From Kalymmatonema hyalinum WJT4-NPBG1 (GTDB taxonomy: Bacteria > Cyanobacteriota > Cyanobacteriia > Cyanobacteriales > Nostocaceae), in contig JAHHIB010000058.1 of the NCBI GenBank assembly GCA_019359075.1, forward strand, positions 1 through 55,764: 55,764 bases of DNA, read 5' to 3'. Positions 37,006 through 45,325 of this stretch are shown here, piece by piece. Positions within the stretch are counted from its first letter, which is position 1. Each line of letters opens with the position of its first letter. A model generated the notes under the pieces. That model saw nothing but the letters and a program-made list of their open reading frames with translations. It had not been told where the DNA came from and made no database searches. The position numbers and the translations under genes were made by a program.

Positions 37006-38523
37006 TTAATTTCTTTTTTCCTTAACGGGATTGAGCGATCGCTCCCAACGACTAAACGCTTGGGAAGAAAGCAGCGTCAGGAATAAATAAACCAGGGCAA
37101 CAGCGGCGTAAATCTCAAACGAGCGATAGTTCTGGGCTACAATCAACTGCCCCTTGCGGAACAACTCTTCAAACCCGATGACAGCGACTAAGCTAGTGTC
37201 TTTGAGCAGGCTAATGAACTGATTGCCCAGAGGTGGCAGCATTCTGCGGAGGGCTTGAGGAAAGATTACATAGCGCATTGTTTGCACTGAACTCAAGCCT
37301 AGTGATTGGGCGGCTTCTGCTTGCCCCGGCTCAATTGATTGGATGCCTCCCCGGACAATTTCGGCAATGTAGGCAGCGCTATTGAGACTCAAGGCGATCA
37401 CTGCTGCCGCCAGACGATTTAAGGTGAAGGTGAAACCAAAATTTTGGACGACAGCAGGCAACCCAAAGTAAATCATAAAAATCTGCACAAGCATTGGTGT
37501 CCCCCGAAAGAACTCCACATACCCTCTAGCACAAGAGCGCAAAAACGGAGCAGGATGTAGGCGAACAATCCCAATCAGTGAACCCGCAAGCGTACCCAGC
37601 AATACCGAGAGTACCGTGAGTTGAAGTGTTATCAAAGCCCCACCCAGCAGAACGGGTAGTGATTTCCAGATGATGCTGAGTGAGGTTAATAGCTCAGATA
37701 CGCCTTCGTTAGTCTGGTTTTCAATGGGTGATTTTTCTGGTAGCTGTGGTGGCTGGATACCAAACCACTTTTGGTAAATTTGGCTGTAAGTGCCATTTTT
37801 CAGCACCGTTGCCAAACCTTGGTTAATCGTTTGTAAGTAGGGTGATCCTTTGGGTGTAGGAATGCCATAAAATTCTTCTGTAAGCAGGCTGCTGACCACT
37901 TTGAGTCCCTTGAGGTTGCCGCTCTTTATGCCGTATAAGATCACAACTTGATCGTTAAGAACGGCATCGACATTACCGTTGAGTAATGCCTGAAGCGTTA
38001 AGGGTGAATCATTAAAAGTGCGAACTTCAGCATTTGGAATATTTTGAGCCTTCTGTGCGCCGGTTGTCCCGATTTGCACACCAATAATCTTGTTTTTAAG
38101 ACTGTCGAAATTGGTAATGTTTTGATTATCTATGCGGGTGGCGATCGCTACCCCCGATTTGAAGTAAGGGCGCGAGAAGGAAATTGTCTTCGCCCGTTGA
38201 GCAGTAATCGTCATTGCTGCAACTGCCGCATCTACAGTTTGCGCTTGCAACGCTGGAATCATACCATCAAAAGGCATTCTTTGATACTTAACTTGAAAGC
38301 CAGCAGATTGGGCGATCGCATTCATCAAGTCAATGTCAAAGCCCTGCAACTCACCAGTTGCAGACTGAAACTCGAAAGGCGGAAACGTTGGTTCTGTGGC
38401 AATCGTAAGTGTTTTACCAGCAGCAGTGGAACCGTTGGAGAAACTACAACTTGAAAGCAGAAGTAGACAGCTTAAGCCAAGAACTAGCTGACGTAGCCAA
38501 CGGATACCAGTCAATCCAGCCAT
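37006..38523 (-). CDS. Fused amino-acid ABC transporter: substrate-binding domain plus permease
   Basis: 505 residues. The N-terminal lipoprotein-like signal (LLLLSSCSFS, Cys at the box) precedes a periplasmic solute-binding domain (about 35-260) of the polar amino-acid type, with TIATEPTFPPFEF and FDGMIPALQAQTVDAAVAAM. A HisM/GlnP-type permease domain (about 285-500) follows, with VEFFRGTPMLVQIFM and the EAA-loop EAAQSLGLSSVQTMRYVIFP. BgtB of Synechocystis has this same fused layout. No ABC ATPase lies next to it, so it must pair with one encoded elsewhere. Confidence 0.9.
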   Translation of the reverse strand: MAGLTGIRWLRQLVLGLSCLLLLSSCSFSNGSTAAGKTLTIATEPTFPPFEFQSATGELQGFDIDLMNAIAQSAGFQVKYQRMPFDGMIPALQAQTVDAAVAAMTITAQRAKTISFSRPYFKSGVAIATRIDNQNITNFDSLKNKIIGVQIGTTGAQKAQNIPNAEVRTFNDSPLTLQALLNGNVDAVLNDQVVILYGIKSGNLKGLKVVSSLLTEEFYGIPTPKGSPYLQTINQGLATVLKNGTYSQIYQKWFGIQPPQLPEKSPIENQTNEGVSELLTSLSIIWKSLPVLLGGALITLQLTVLSVLLGTLAGSLIGIVRLHPAPFLRSCARGYVEFFRGTPMLVQIFMIYFGLPAVVQNFGFTFTLNRLAAAVIALSLNSAAYIAEIVRGGIQSIEPGQAEAAQSLGLSSVQTMRYVIFPQALRRMLPPLGNQFISLLKDTSLVAVIGFEELFRKGQLIVAQNYRSFEIYAAVALVYLFLTLLSSQAFSRWERSLNPVKEKRN

Positions 38524-38925
38524 ATTCAGTAGACCTCTTTAACAGTGAACAGTGAACAGTAAACAGTTATCAGTTAAATACGAGTGGTCGCGCGTCCCCC
38601 ACCAATTGGACCTTTATGCGTTGGTGGCGGTGAGCGCATCCCCCAAAGCGCCCGCCTGACTGACTCAGGACTCAGGACTCAGGACTGATTTAAAAATACT
38701 CAAGCTTAGTTTGTGACTGGCTTTCCATAATTATGAGAGATTCAAAAGTAGAATTTGCCTTGCCAGTAGTCTCAGTGAACAATACTTACAAAAAACCGAT
38801 TAAGCACGATTGCTCTAATAATAGTAAAATTTTCTCAAGCAACGGACACTTCGGTGCGGCATAAACCCGACAACACAAGTGTCGTCCCTACACATTCAAA
38901 ATTCACTTTACAAATCAGATTTAAA
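38524..38925. repeat. Intergenic region with heptamer tandem repeats
   Basis: No gene between the ABC transporter and the methyltransferase. Two STRR-type arrays are visible: ACAGTGA units at about 38541-38570 and ACTCAGG units at 38662-38687. A GTG at 38854 opens the same frame as the methyltransferase but the extra residues look non-native. Confidence 0.55.
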
Positions 38926-39672
38926 ATGGATGCAAATACATTCGATGGTAACAGCGTGTTCGAGGATGATTATCTTTACTTTTATGAAACGCTGTTAACA
39001 CCAGAACGCACCCAACACGAAGTTGACTTGATTTGCCGACTGCTAGATCTACAACCAGGGATGACTATTTTAGACTTAGCTTGTGGGCATGGGCGGATTG
39101 CTAATCAGCTAGCGGCTCGTGGCTATAATGTGACTGGGCTTGATAGTACGGCTTTCTTCTTAGAAAAAGCACGTCTTGATGCCGAGCGTAACGGCGTTAA
39201 GGTAGAGTACATTCAAGGGGATATGCGTTCCCTACCCAATTGCGATCGCTTCAATTGTATCCTCAACTGCTTCACAGCCTTTGGTTACTTCGATGACGAT
39301 GAAAATCGCTGTTGTTTAGCCCAAGCGTATGACGCTCTGAAAGTAGGCGGCAAATTGCTCATCGATATTCGGAACCTGAGCTACATCTTGCAAAATTTTA
39401 CCCCTGAGTTAGTGACTGAACGTGATGGCAATTATATGCTTACACGCGATCGCTACGATGCGCTTACCAATCGCACCTATACCGAGCGTACTATCATTCG
39501 CGATGGACAGGTGCGACGCGGTGAATACTTTGTTCGCAATTTTACCTTTCCTGAAATCCGCGATTGGCTGTTGCAAACGGGCTTCAGCCAAGTAGAGGGC
39601 TACGGATACGATGGTGAACCGTTGGCGGTTGATAGTCGCCGAATGATTGTGGTAGCAAACAAGTCAAATTAA
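38926..39672 (+). CDS. Class I SAM-dependent methyltransferase
   Basis: 248 residues from the ATG at 38926; an alternative GTG start at 38854 would add 24. The SAM-binding glycine motif is ILDLACGHGRIANQLA. Motif II with acidic residue is VTGLDSTAFFLEKAR. Post I is IQGDMRSLPNCDRFNCILN. The C-terminal part with NRTYTERTIIRDGQVR and YFVRNFTFPEIRDWLLQTGF suggests a small-molecule methylase of the Methyltransf_25/11 type. No conserved neighbour points to a substrate. Confidence 0.87.
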   Translation: MDANTFDGNSVFEDDYLYFYETLLTPERTQHEVDLICRLLDLQPGMTILDLACGHGRIANQLAARGYNVTGLDSTAFFLEKARLDAERNGVKVEYIQGDMRSLPNCDRFNCILNCFTAFGYFDDDENRCCLAQAYDALKVGGKLLIDIRNLSYILQNFTPELVTERDGNYMLTRDRYDALTNRTYTERTIIRDGQVRRGEYFVRNFTFPEIRDWLLQTGFSQVEGYGYDGEPLAVDSRRMIVVANKSN

Positions 39673-39688
39673 CGTGACTTAGCTAATG

Positions 39689-39790
39689 CTACTCAGCCCT
39701 AATTCGCTGCTGATACTCCAAAGGGTCTTGAGTGAGTTTAATAATACCAGCATACTCGTTGAAACTAAACTCTTCTTTATGTTGTGCCTC
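39689..39790 (-). pseudogene. C-terminal fragment of an antitoxin-like gene
   Basis: In reverse frame it reads HKEEFSFNEYAGIIKLTQDP and LEYQQRIRAE before a stop. It is nearly identical in DNA to the antitoxin-like gene at 35195-35280 (shared run GCTGATACTCCAAAGGGTCTTGAGT). No start codon remains and the upstream part is unrelated. Confidence 0.65.
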
Positions 39791-39866
39791 AAACAAAACG
39801 AAATGCTCAAATCAAACTTTTTATGGAGATAATAAGCAATATAAGTGTAATTTTTGCCAAATAACC

Positions 39867-40434
39867 ATGTCTTTCGACAATATATGCAAGTATCTTTCGG
39901 AAACTTACCCTCAATCGTTCGCTAGCTGGTTATTTGGAGCAACTCCTAAATCGATACAAGTCTTAAAAACCGAATTGAGTATCGAGCCAATCCGCGCGGA
40001 CTTTGTTGCTTATTTACCCCGTCAGAAACGGCTTCTACAAATAGAATTTCAAGTGGCGGGAGAGACTAATCCTCCTTTACCACTGCGGATGCTGGATTAT
40101 TGGGTGAGATTGCACCGCAGCTATCGCCTACCCATAACGCAATTTCTTGTATTACTGCAAGAATCACGCGCTGCTGCTGAAGTTCCAAGTGAATTCCAAG
40201 TGGAAGAAACACGCCATCGCTACAATGTGGTGCGGATGTGGGAACAAAACCCAGAGCCATTGCTCCAGAATGCAGGACTGCTGCCCTTGGCAGTTCTTTG
40301 TGCAGCTGAGGATACCAGCCAGCTGCTCAGCCAAGTAGCCGAAGAGGTCGGTAATATAGAAGAACCAGAACAGCGACAGCTGATTTCCAACTGTACTCAG
40401 CTGCTGGCGGGTTTACGGTTTAAAAAGGATTTAA
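39867..40434 (+). pseudogene. 5' part of an Rpn/DUF4351-type PD-(D/E)XK nuclease gene, cut by an IS
   Basis: Codes for the N-terminal 189 codons and the first base of the next. The nuclease motif is IRADFVAYLPRQKRL...LQIEFQVAG (Asp, Glu-x-Gln). The frame continues 32 bases into the insertion before a stop. Joined to 41951-42204 it gives 273 residues, the usual size for the family, with the junction reading FKKDL-I-RQLFSEEIM. The ATG at 39867 matches the family start MSFDNICKYLSE; a TTG further 5' is unlikely. The gene is presumably inactive now. Confidence 0.85.
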
Positions 40435-40448
40435 CGGTATCGCGGAAG

Positions 40449-40507
40449 TCCCCACCGTTCGGCTGAGCGCTCACGGCGAAGCCCTCAACGTACTCGTAAG
40501 GTGGGGA
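40449..40507 (+). other. Left-end hairpin of the IS605-type element
   Basis: TCCCCACC (40449-40456) pairs with GGTGGGGA (40500-40507). An inner palindrome TGAGCGCTCA lies within. In this superfamily such imperfect hairpins are recognised as single strands by the Y1 transposase. Confidence 0.75.
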
Positions 40508-40661
40508 TAGGGAGCGGGTAACGACGATTGCATCTTTGACCAAATCTTTTCTGCGAAAAGACAGGGAAAAGATGTATAAGGAGTTGCCAAAATATTTTCT
40601 AATTACTTTTATCGCTAAGTACATATTGTAATAGAATAAAAAGTCAAGCAGGTGATATTGA

Positions 40662-41945
40662 GTGCTACACAAAGCCGTACAAGTCCGTTTATACCCAACA
40701 ACTGAACAACAGACACTATTAGCTCAGGCATTTGGATGCTCTCGCTGGTGGTGGAATTACCTGCTAAATAAATCCATTGAAACTTACAAAGAAACGGGCA
40801 AAGGACTTGGACGTTCAGCACTCAATGCACTTCTTCCAGCACTCAAAAAAGCGGAAGATACTGAGTGGTTAGCTGATTGTTATAGTCAAGTTTTGCAGGC
40901 TACAACACTCAACTTAACCACAGCGTACAAAAATTTTTTTGAGAAACGTGCTGGCTTTCCTAAGTTCAAATCTAAGCACGGTAAACAGTCAATTCAGTAT
41001 CCTCAAAACGTCAAAATTGTAGATGACAGTGTAAAACTTCCTGGCAATATCGGGATAGTCAAAGCCAAGATACATAGACCAATTTCGGGGAAAATCAAGA
41101 CTGTTACCGTTAGCAAGACACCATCGGGGAAATACTTCGCATCTATTCTGACTGAGATAGAGGGAGAAAATCCCACTACTTCACTTGGTAAGATTTATGG
41201 CATTGATTTAGGATTGAAACACTTTGCTGTTGTCACTGACGGCGAAAAAGTTTCTAAATACGATAATCCTAGACACATTGCAAAGCACGAAAAAAACTTG
41301 AAGCGCAAACAAAAGAAATTAGCGCGTAAAGAAAAAGGAAGTAATTCACGACACAAATATAGAAAAGTTGTTGCCAAAGTGTACGAACGCCTTAGCAACT
41401 CGCGGCAAGACTTTCTGCATAAACTTAGTTATAAGTTGGTCAGCGATAGCCAAGCTGTCATAGTAGAAAGTCTTTATGTCAAGGGCATGGTTCGTAATCA
41501 CAATTTGGCAAAAGCAATATCTGATGTTGGGTGGGGAACATTCACTAACTTCTTAGCCTATAAGCTAGAACGCAAAGGCGGGAAGTTAGTTGAAATAGAT
41601 AGATGGTTCCCTAGTTCCAAGCTCTGTTCTAATTGTTTCTATCAAGTCAAAGAGATGTCCTTGGATATCCGTGAATGGACTTGTCCCCATTGTGGCACTG
41701 ATCACGACAGAGATGGGAATGCAGCTATCAATATTAGAGCAGAAGGCATCAGAATCCTAAAGGTTCGCCACTCCGTTGCGGGGGTTCCCCCCGTTGTAGG
41801 AAGTGGCGAACCCGTAAGGGCGGAAGGTTCAGCCGTCTCTGCTGTAGGAGGGGAGGTAAGACCAAAAATGGGACGAAAATCTCATTTGAGGCACTCCCCC
41901 GTGAGTACAGAAGCCCCACCCTCTAGCTCTGCTAGGGTGGGGTAG
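40662..41945 (+). CDS. tnpB: TnpB RNA-guided endonuclease of the IS200/IS605 superfamily
   Basis: 427 residues from a GTG at 40662. The N terminus MLHKAVQVRLYPTTEQQ and FGCSRWWWNYLL is the typical helix-turn-helix region. The RuvC-like active site is intact: D182 in YGIDLGLKHF, E269 in AVIVESLYVKGM, and DHDRDGNAAINI (D349/D351). The zinc finger is LCSNC (322-325) and CPHC (341-344). TnpB cuts DNA guided by an omega RNA made from the right end and promotes retention of the element. The last about 60 residues (from KVRHSVAG) are low-quality sequence that overlaps the omega-RNA region. Probably active. Confidence 0.92.
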   Translation: MLHKAVQVRLYPTTEQQTLLAQAFGCSRWWWNYLLNKSIETYKETGKGLGRSALNALLPALKKAEDTEWLADCYSQVLQATTLNLTTAYKNFFEKRAGFPKFKSKHGKQSIQYPQNVKIVDDSVKLPGNIGIVKAKIHRPISGKIKTVTVSKTPSGKYFASILTEIEGENPTTSLGKIYGIDLGLKHFAVVTDGEKVSKYDNPRHIAKHEKNLKRKQKKLARKEKGSNSRHKYRKVVAKVYERLSNSRQDFLHKLSYKLVSDSQAVIVESLYVKGMVRNHNLAKAISDVGWGTFTNFLAYKLERKGGKLVEIDRWFPSSKLCSNCFYQVKEMSLDIREWTCPHCGTDHDRDGNAAINIRAEGIRILKVRHSVAGVPPVVGSGEPVRAEGSAVSAVGGEVRPKMGRKSHLRHSPVSTEAPPSSSARVG

Positions 41946-41950
41946 TTCAC
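41760..41950 (+). ncRNA. Predicted omega RNA (reRNA) scaffold for TnpB
   Basis: Placed by analogy with other TnpB elements: the guide RNA scaffold comes from the 3' end of tnpB and the right end, followed by a guide transcribed from flanking DNA. The region is rich in stems, including GGGGG-TTCC-CCCC near 41780 and the terminal hairpin at 41914-41942. The guide would start at 41951 (TTCGCCAACTTTTTAGCG). The exact 5' end is unknown. Confidence 0.6.
41914..41942 (+). other. Right-end hairpin of the IS605-type element
   Basis: CCCCACCCT and AGGGTGGGG form a 9-bp stem with an 11-base loop, eight bases before the element border at 41950. It also forms the last stem of the predicted omega RNA. Confidence 0.78.
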
Positions 41951-42204
41951 TTCGCCAACTTTTTAGCGAGGAAATTATGCGGGAATCTGTTATTTACCAA
42001 GACATTCTCGAAGAAGGAAAGCGGGAAGAGGCGCTAGTGATGATTATGCGCCTACTAAGACGCCGACTTGTTACAGTTGAGCCAGAACTGGAACAGCAAA
42101 TTAGGAGGCTATCCATCACGCAGCTAGAAAATTTAGGTGAGGCGCTGTTGGATTTTTCCTCACCAGCTGATTTAGTCACCTGGTTACAGGCTAATAATTG
42201 CTAA
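41951..42204 (+). pseudogene. 3' part of the IS-interrupted Rpn/DUF4351-type gene
   Basis: Continues the frame broken at 40434: R-Q-L-F-S-E-E-I-M and then RESVIYQDILEEGKREEALV. The last part, MRLLRRRLVTVEPELEQQIR with LSITQLENLGEALLDF, is the typical DUF4351 C-terminal domain. An internal ATG at 41977 could still give a 75-residue C-terminal peptide, but no ribosome site is evident beyond AGCGAGGAA. Confidence 0.85.
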
Positions 42205-42230
42205 TTGCTAATTGTTCCTTGCCATTAGCG

Positions 42231-43964
42231 TCAAAACAAAAAATACCTCTGTGCCATCGGCAAAACTGTTGCAGGTTCACACGTTAGCAACTCGCCATCA
42301 GCCCTCACTTCATAAGTTTCGGCATCAACTTCAATATGAGGTAACGCATCATTCAGCTTCATATCCCGCTTACTCAACTGGCGTGTTCCGGAAACTGCAA
42401 CGGCTTGCTTTTGCAAACCCAATTGGCTGGCAATTTCCCTTTCCAAAGCTGCTTGGGAGACAAAAGTTAATGATGTGGCGTGACGCGCACCCGCAAAACT
42501 GCCAAACATCGGTCGCATATGTACTGGTTGCGGTGTCGGAATACTTGCATTCGCATCGCCCATTTGTGACCATGCAATCATCCCACCTTTAATCACTATC
42601 TCCGGCTTCACACCAAAAAATGCCGGACGCCACAAACACAAATCTGCAAGTTTTCCCTCTTCCACTGAACCCACATATTGGGAAATACCGTGGGTAATGG
42701 CTGGATTTATGGTGTACTTAGCAACATACCTCTTTGCCCGGAAATTATCTGCTCGATCCCCCCTGCCCCCCTTAGAAAGGGGGGTATCAAGGGTGAGGTC
42801 TCCCCGTTGGACTTTCATTTTGTGCGCTGTCTGCCAGGTGCGAATTATCACCTCACCAACTCGTCCCATCGCTTGGGAGTCGGAAGAAATCATGCTGAAC
42901 GCACCTAAATCATGCAGAATATCTTCTGCGGCGATGGTTTCCCGACGGATGCGCGACTCTGCAAACGCCACATCCTCCGCAATACCAGCGTCGAGGTGAT
43001 GACACACCATCAACATATCCAGATGTTCATCCAAGGTGTTGACGGTGTAAGGACGTGTAGGATTGGTGGAAGATGGTAGCACATTCGCTTCCCCGCACAC
43101 TTTAATAATATCTGGTGCGTGACCGCCGCCTGCACCTTCAGTATGGTATGTATGGATAACACGATTCTTGAAAGCAGCGATAGTATCTTCCACAAACCCC
43201 GCTTCGTTTAAAGTATCGGTATGAATTGCTACCTGTACATCATAATCATCGGCGACGGTGAGGCAGGTATCAATTGCTGCGGGGGTAGTTCCCCAGTCTT
43301 CGTGCAACTTTAACCCGATCGCACCTGCTTGCACTTGTTCCACCAGTCCTTGAGGTTGGCTGGCATTGCCTTTACCTAAAAATCCTAAGTTCATAGGAAA
43401 AGCATCAGCGGCTTGCAGCATTCGGTAAATATTCCAAGGTCCTGGAGTACAGGTAGTAGCGTTTGTACCCGCAGCAGGACCAGTACCGCCGCCAATCATT
43501 GTAGTGATACCGGAGGCGATCGCCACTTCAATCTGTTGCGGACAAATAAAGTGAATGTGGGTGTCGATACCGCCAGCGGTGAGAATCATTCCTTCCCCAG
43601 CTACCGCCTCGGTACCAGGACCAATAATAATATCTACGTTGTCTTGAATATAGGGATTTCCAGCTTTACCAATTTTGAATATCTTGCCATCTTTAATACC
43701 GATATCTGCTTTGACGACACCCCACCAATCGAGAATTAAGGCATTGGTAATCACTAAATCAACCGCACCATCAGCGTTGGAAATAGGTGACTGTCCCATC
43801 CCATCGCGGATGACTTTACCACCACCGAATTTTACCTCATCGCCGTAGGTGGTGAGGTCTTGTTCAACTTCGATAAATAATTCTGTGTCGGCTAGTCGGA
43901 TGCGATCGCCTACTGTTGGACCAAAAGTTTCCGCATAAGCGCGACGATCCATTCTGTAACTCAT
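42231..43964 (-). CDS. ureC: Urease alpha (catalytic) subunit
   Basis: Hydrolyses urea to ammonia and carbamate with a dinuclear nickel centre. The 577-residue protein has nickel ligands H136/H138 ([13 protein letters not shown]), the carbamylated K219 (GLKLHEDWG), H248 (AIHTDTLNE), H274 ([15 protein letters not shown]) and D362 ([10 protein letters not shown]). The catalytic H322 is in MVCHHLDAG. Compared with the roughly 568-residue norm there is an insertion at about 390-405 ([15 protein letters not shown]), encoded by a dispersed palindromic repeat. Last gene of the cluster ureD-ureA-ureB-DUF1349-ureC. ureE, ureF and ureG are not in the window. Confidence 0.97.
   Translation of the reverse strand: MSYRMDRRAYAETFGPTVGDRIRLADTELFIEVEQDLTTYGDEVKFGGGKVIRDGMGQSPISNADGAVDLVITNALILDWWGVVKADIGIKDGKIFKIGKAGNPYIQDNVDIIIGPGTEAVAGEGMILTAGGIDTHIHFICPQQIEVAIASGITTMIGGGTGPAAGTNATTCTPGPWNIYRMLQAADAFPMNLGFLGKGNASQPQGLVEQVQAGAIGLKLHEDWGTTPAAIDTCLTVADDYDVQVAIHTDTLNEAGFVEDTIAAFKNRVIHTYHTEGAGGGHAPDIIKVCGEANVLPSSTNPTRPYTVNTLDEHLDMLMVCHHLDAGIAEDVAFAESRIRRETIAAEDILHDLGAFSMISSDSQAMGRVGEVIIRTWQTAHKMKVQRGDLTLDTPLSKGGRGDRADNFRAKRYVAKYTINPAITHGISQYVGSVEEGKLADLCLWRPAFFGVKPEIVIKGGMIAWSQMGDANASIPTPQPVHMRPMFGSFAGARHATSLTFVSQAALEREIASQLGLQKQAVAVSGTRQLSKRDMKLNDALPHIEVDAETYEVRADGELLTCEPATVLPMAQRYFLF
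42766..42784. repeat. Palindromic repeat inserted in the ureC coding sequence
   Basis: CCCCCC-TTAGAAA-GGGGGG. The flanks (GATCCCCCCTG on the left) resemble repeats found between genes in many cyanobacteria. Here it is translated in frame as part of [10 protein letters not shown], a peptide recognisable from similar insertions elsewhere. Confidence 0.8.
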
Positions 43965-43973
43965 AACAACTCC

Positions 43974-44513
43974 TCACAAACTGCGAATTGTCAATTTTTC
44001 AAACTTCATCGGGAAGCCATTTCCCTGTGGAGAAGCACACATGACGCCAACATTCACTGTTTCCACAGGAGTGAGATACGCCAATCTCAGCATCGTGTAA
44101 TCATTGCCATCCAGAGAGTATTGCACTTCCACAGCACTCCCCCGTCGAGTCACACGCACCCAAATTGCATCAGGATTTTCTGGCATTGGGATAACAGACC
44201 AATCCGAGTAGTCGCGTGTAACGACAGCACTGACTTGTTGCACACCATCAACAAATTCAATACCACATTTCAACCAATGAGACTCATTTAAACGCACCAT
44301 CAGTCCAGCTTGATCATACAATTCTTGATACTCACCACTGACTTTTACCTCAACAACGAAGTCACCCTGAACTTGTTCATAAAAAAAGTGACCATTATCT
44401 CTAATAAAGCCGTAGTGCGTTTCACGCCAAAAGTCAGTTTTCGCTCCAGAGGTAATGTGGATTGTGTCAGCTTGGACATTCCAAACAGGCGGTTCATTGT
44501 ACCATTCCATCAC
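43974..44513 (-). CDS. DUF1349 (concanavalin-like fold) protein within the urease operon
   Basis: 179 residues, no signal peptide. Matches the DUF1349 family: WRETHYGFIRDNGHFFYE, GDFVVEVKVSGEYQELYDQA, AGLMVRLNESHWLKCGIEFV and GVMCASPQGNGFPMKFE. The fold is expected to be a lectin-like beta sandwich; no enzyme activity is known. It sits between ureB and ureC, 9 bases before the ureC start. It is presumably co-transcribed, though any link to urease is unknown. Confidence 0.85.
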   Translation of the reverse strand: MMEWYNEPPVWNVQADTIHITSGAKTDFWRETHYGFIRDNGHFFYEQVQGDFVVEVKVSGEYQELYDQAGLMVRLNESHWLKCGIEFVDGVQQVSAVVTRDYSDWSVIPMPENPDAIWVRVTRRGSAVEVQYSLDGNDYTMLRLAYLTPVETVNVGVMCASPQGNGFPMKFEKLTIRSL

Positions 44514-44626
44514 CGTTAAATCCTTACATTTAAAGTGTGTGCTTACGCCTTTGGCTTTTGCGTGAAGTCAGTTGGAACCGATTTTTGATAACTTCGAGTT
44601 TTTTTGTAGCTATTACACACTTATCA

Positions 44627-44935
44627 TCAATCCAGTTGTCCGTTCACTCTGGCGTTGAAGCCGTAAACTTGACGACTACCAACTAAGGGGACTAATGTCA
44701 CTTCTTTTTCATCCCCTGGTTCAAAACGGACTGCTGTTCCTGCGGGTATATCGAGGCGCATTCCCCGCGCTTGTTCTCTGTCAAAATTTAACGCGGCGTT
44801 GACTTCAAAAAAGTGAAAGTGGGAACCAACTTGTATCGGTCTATCTCCTGTATTTGACACTTGTAATCTTACAGTAGGACGACCTGCATTCAGTTCTATT
44901 TCCCCTTCTGGTGTAATAATTTCCCCTGGTATCAT
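44627..44935 (-). CDS. ureB: Urease beta subunit
   Basis: 102 residues with the family start [20 protein letters not shown] and the conserved [38 protein letters not shown] and [18 protein letters not shown]. It forms the non-catalytic beta chain of the urease trimer. The gene follows ureA by 44 bases; a 113-bp gap separates it from DUF1349. Confidence 0.96.
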   Translation of the reverse strand: MIPGEIITPEGEIELNAGRPTVRLQVSNTGDRPIQVGSHFHFFEVNAALNFDREQARGMRLDIPAGTAVRFEPGDEKEVTLVPLVGSRQVYGFNARVNGQLD

Positions 44936-44979
44936 AATAATTCAAAATTTAAAATTCAAAATTCAAGCGGGCGACAGAA

Positions 44980-45282
44980 TTAACGAATTGGGTTATGCAC
45001 TGTTACCAACTTTGTCCCATCAGGAAAAGTTGCTTCCACCTGCACTTCATGCACCATTTCTGGTACACCTTCCATCACATCATCTCGCTTTAGCAAAGTT
45101 GTACCATAACTCATCAACTCTGCAACTGTTCGCCCGTCTCTCGCACCTTCCAAAATAGCAGCAGAAATATACGCCACCGCTTCTGGATAATTCAACTTCA
45201 AACCTCTTTCTTTGCGTCTTTCTGCTAATAGCGCAGCAGTAAAAATCAACAATTTATCCTTCTCCTGCGGCGTAAGTTGCAT
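44980..45282 (-). CDS. ureA: Urease gamma subunit
   Basis: 100 residues, the typical length. It has [55 protein letters not shown] and [20 protein letters not shown]. The ATG is preceded by AGGTAGGAA. Co-transcribed with ureD upstream (43 bases) and ureB downstream. Confidence 0.96.
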   Translation of the reverse strand: MQLTPQEKDKLLIFTAALLAERRKERGLKLNYPEAVAYISAAILEGARDGRTVAELMSYGTTLLKRDDVMEGVPEMVHEVQVEATFPDGTKLVTVHNPIR

Positions 45283-45325
45283 TTCCTACCTCTTCCTTTG
45301 CGCCCTTCGCGCCTTTGCGGTTCGT

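Larger units (their letters stand above)
40435..41950 (+). mobile_element. IS200/IS605-superfamily element with tnpB only (IS1341-like)
   Basis: 1516 bp. Both ends carry subterminal hairpins: 40449-40507 (arms TCCCCACC/GGTGGGGA) and 41914-41942 (arms CCCCACCCT/AGGGTGGGG). No target duplication is present. The element sits directly 3' of TTTAA (40430-40434). Excising these exact bases restores the reading frame of the Rpn-type gene, which fixes both borders. No tnpA (Y1 transposase) is encoded, so movement would need one in trans. Confidence 0.88.
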
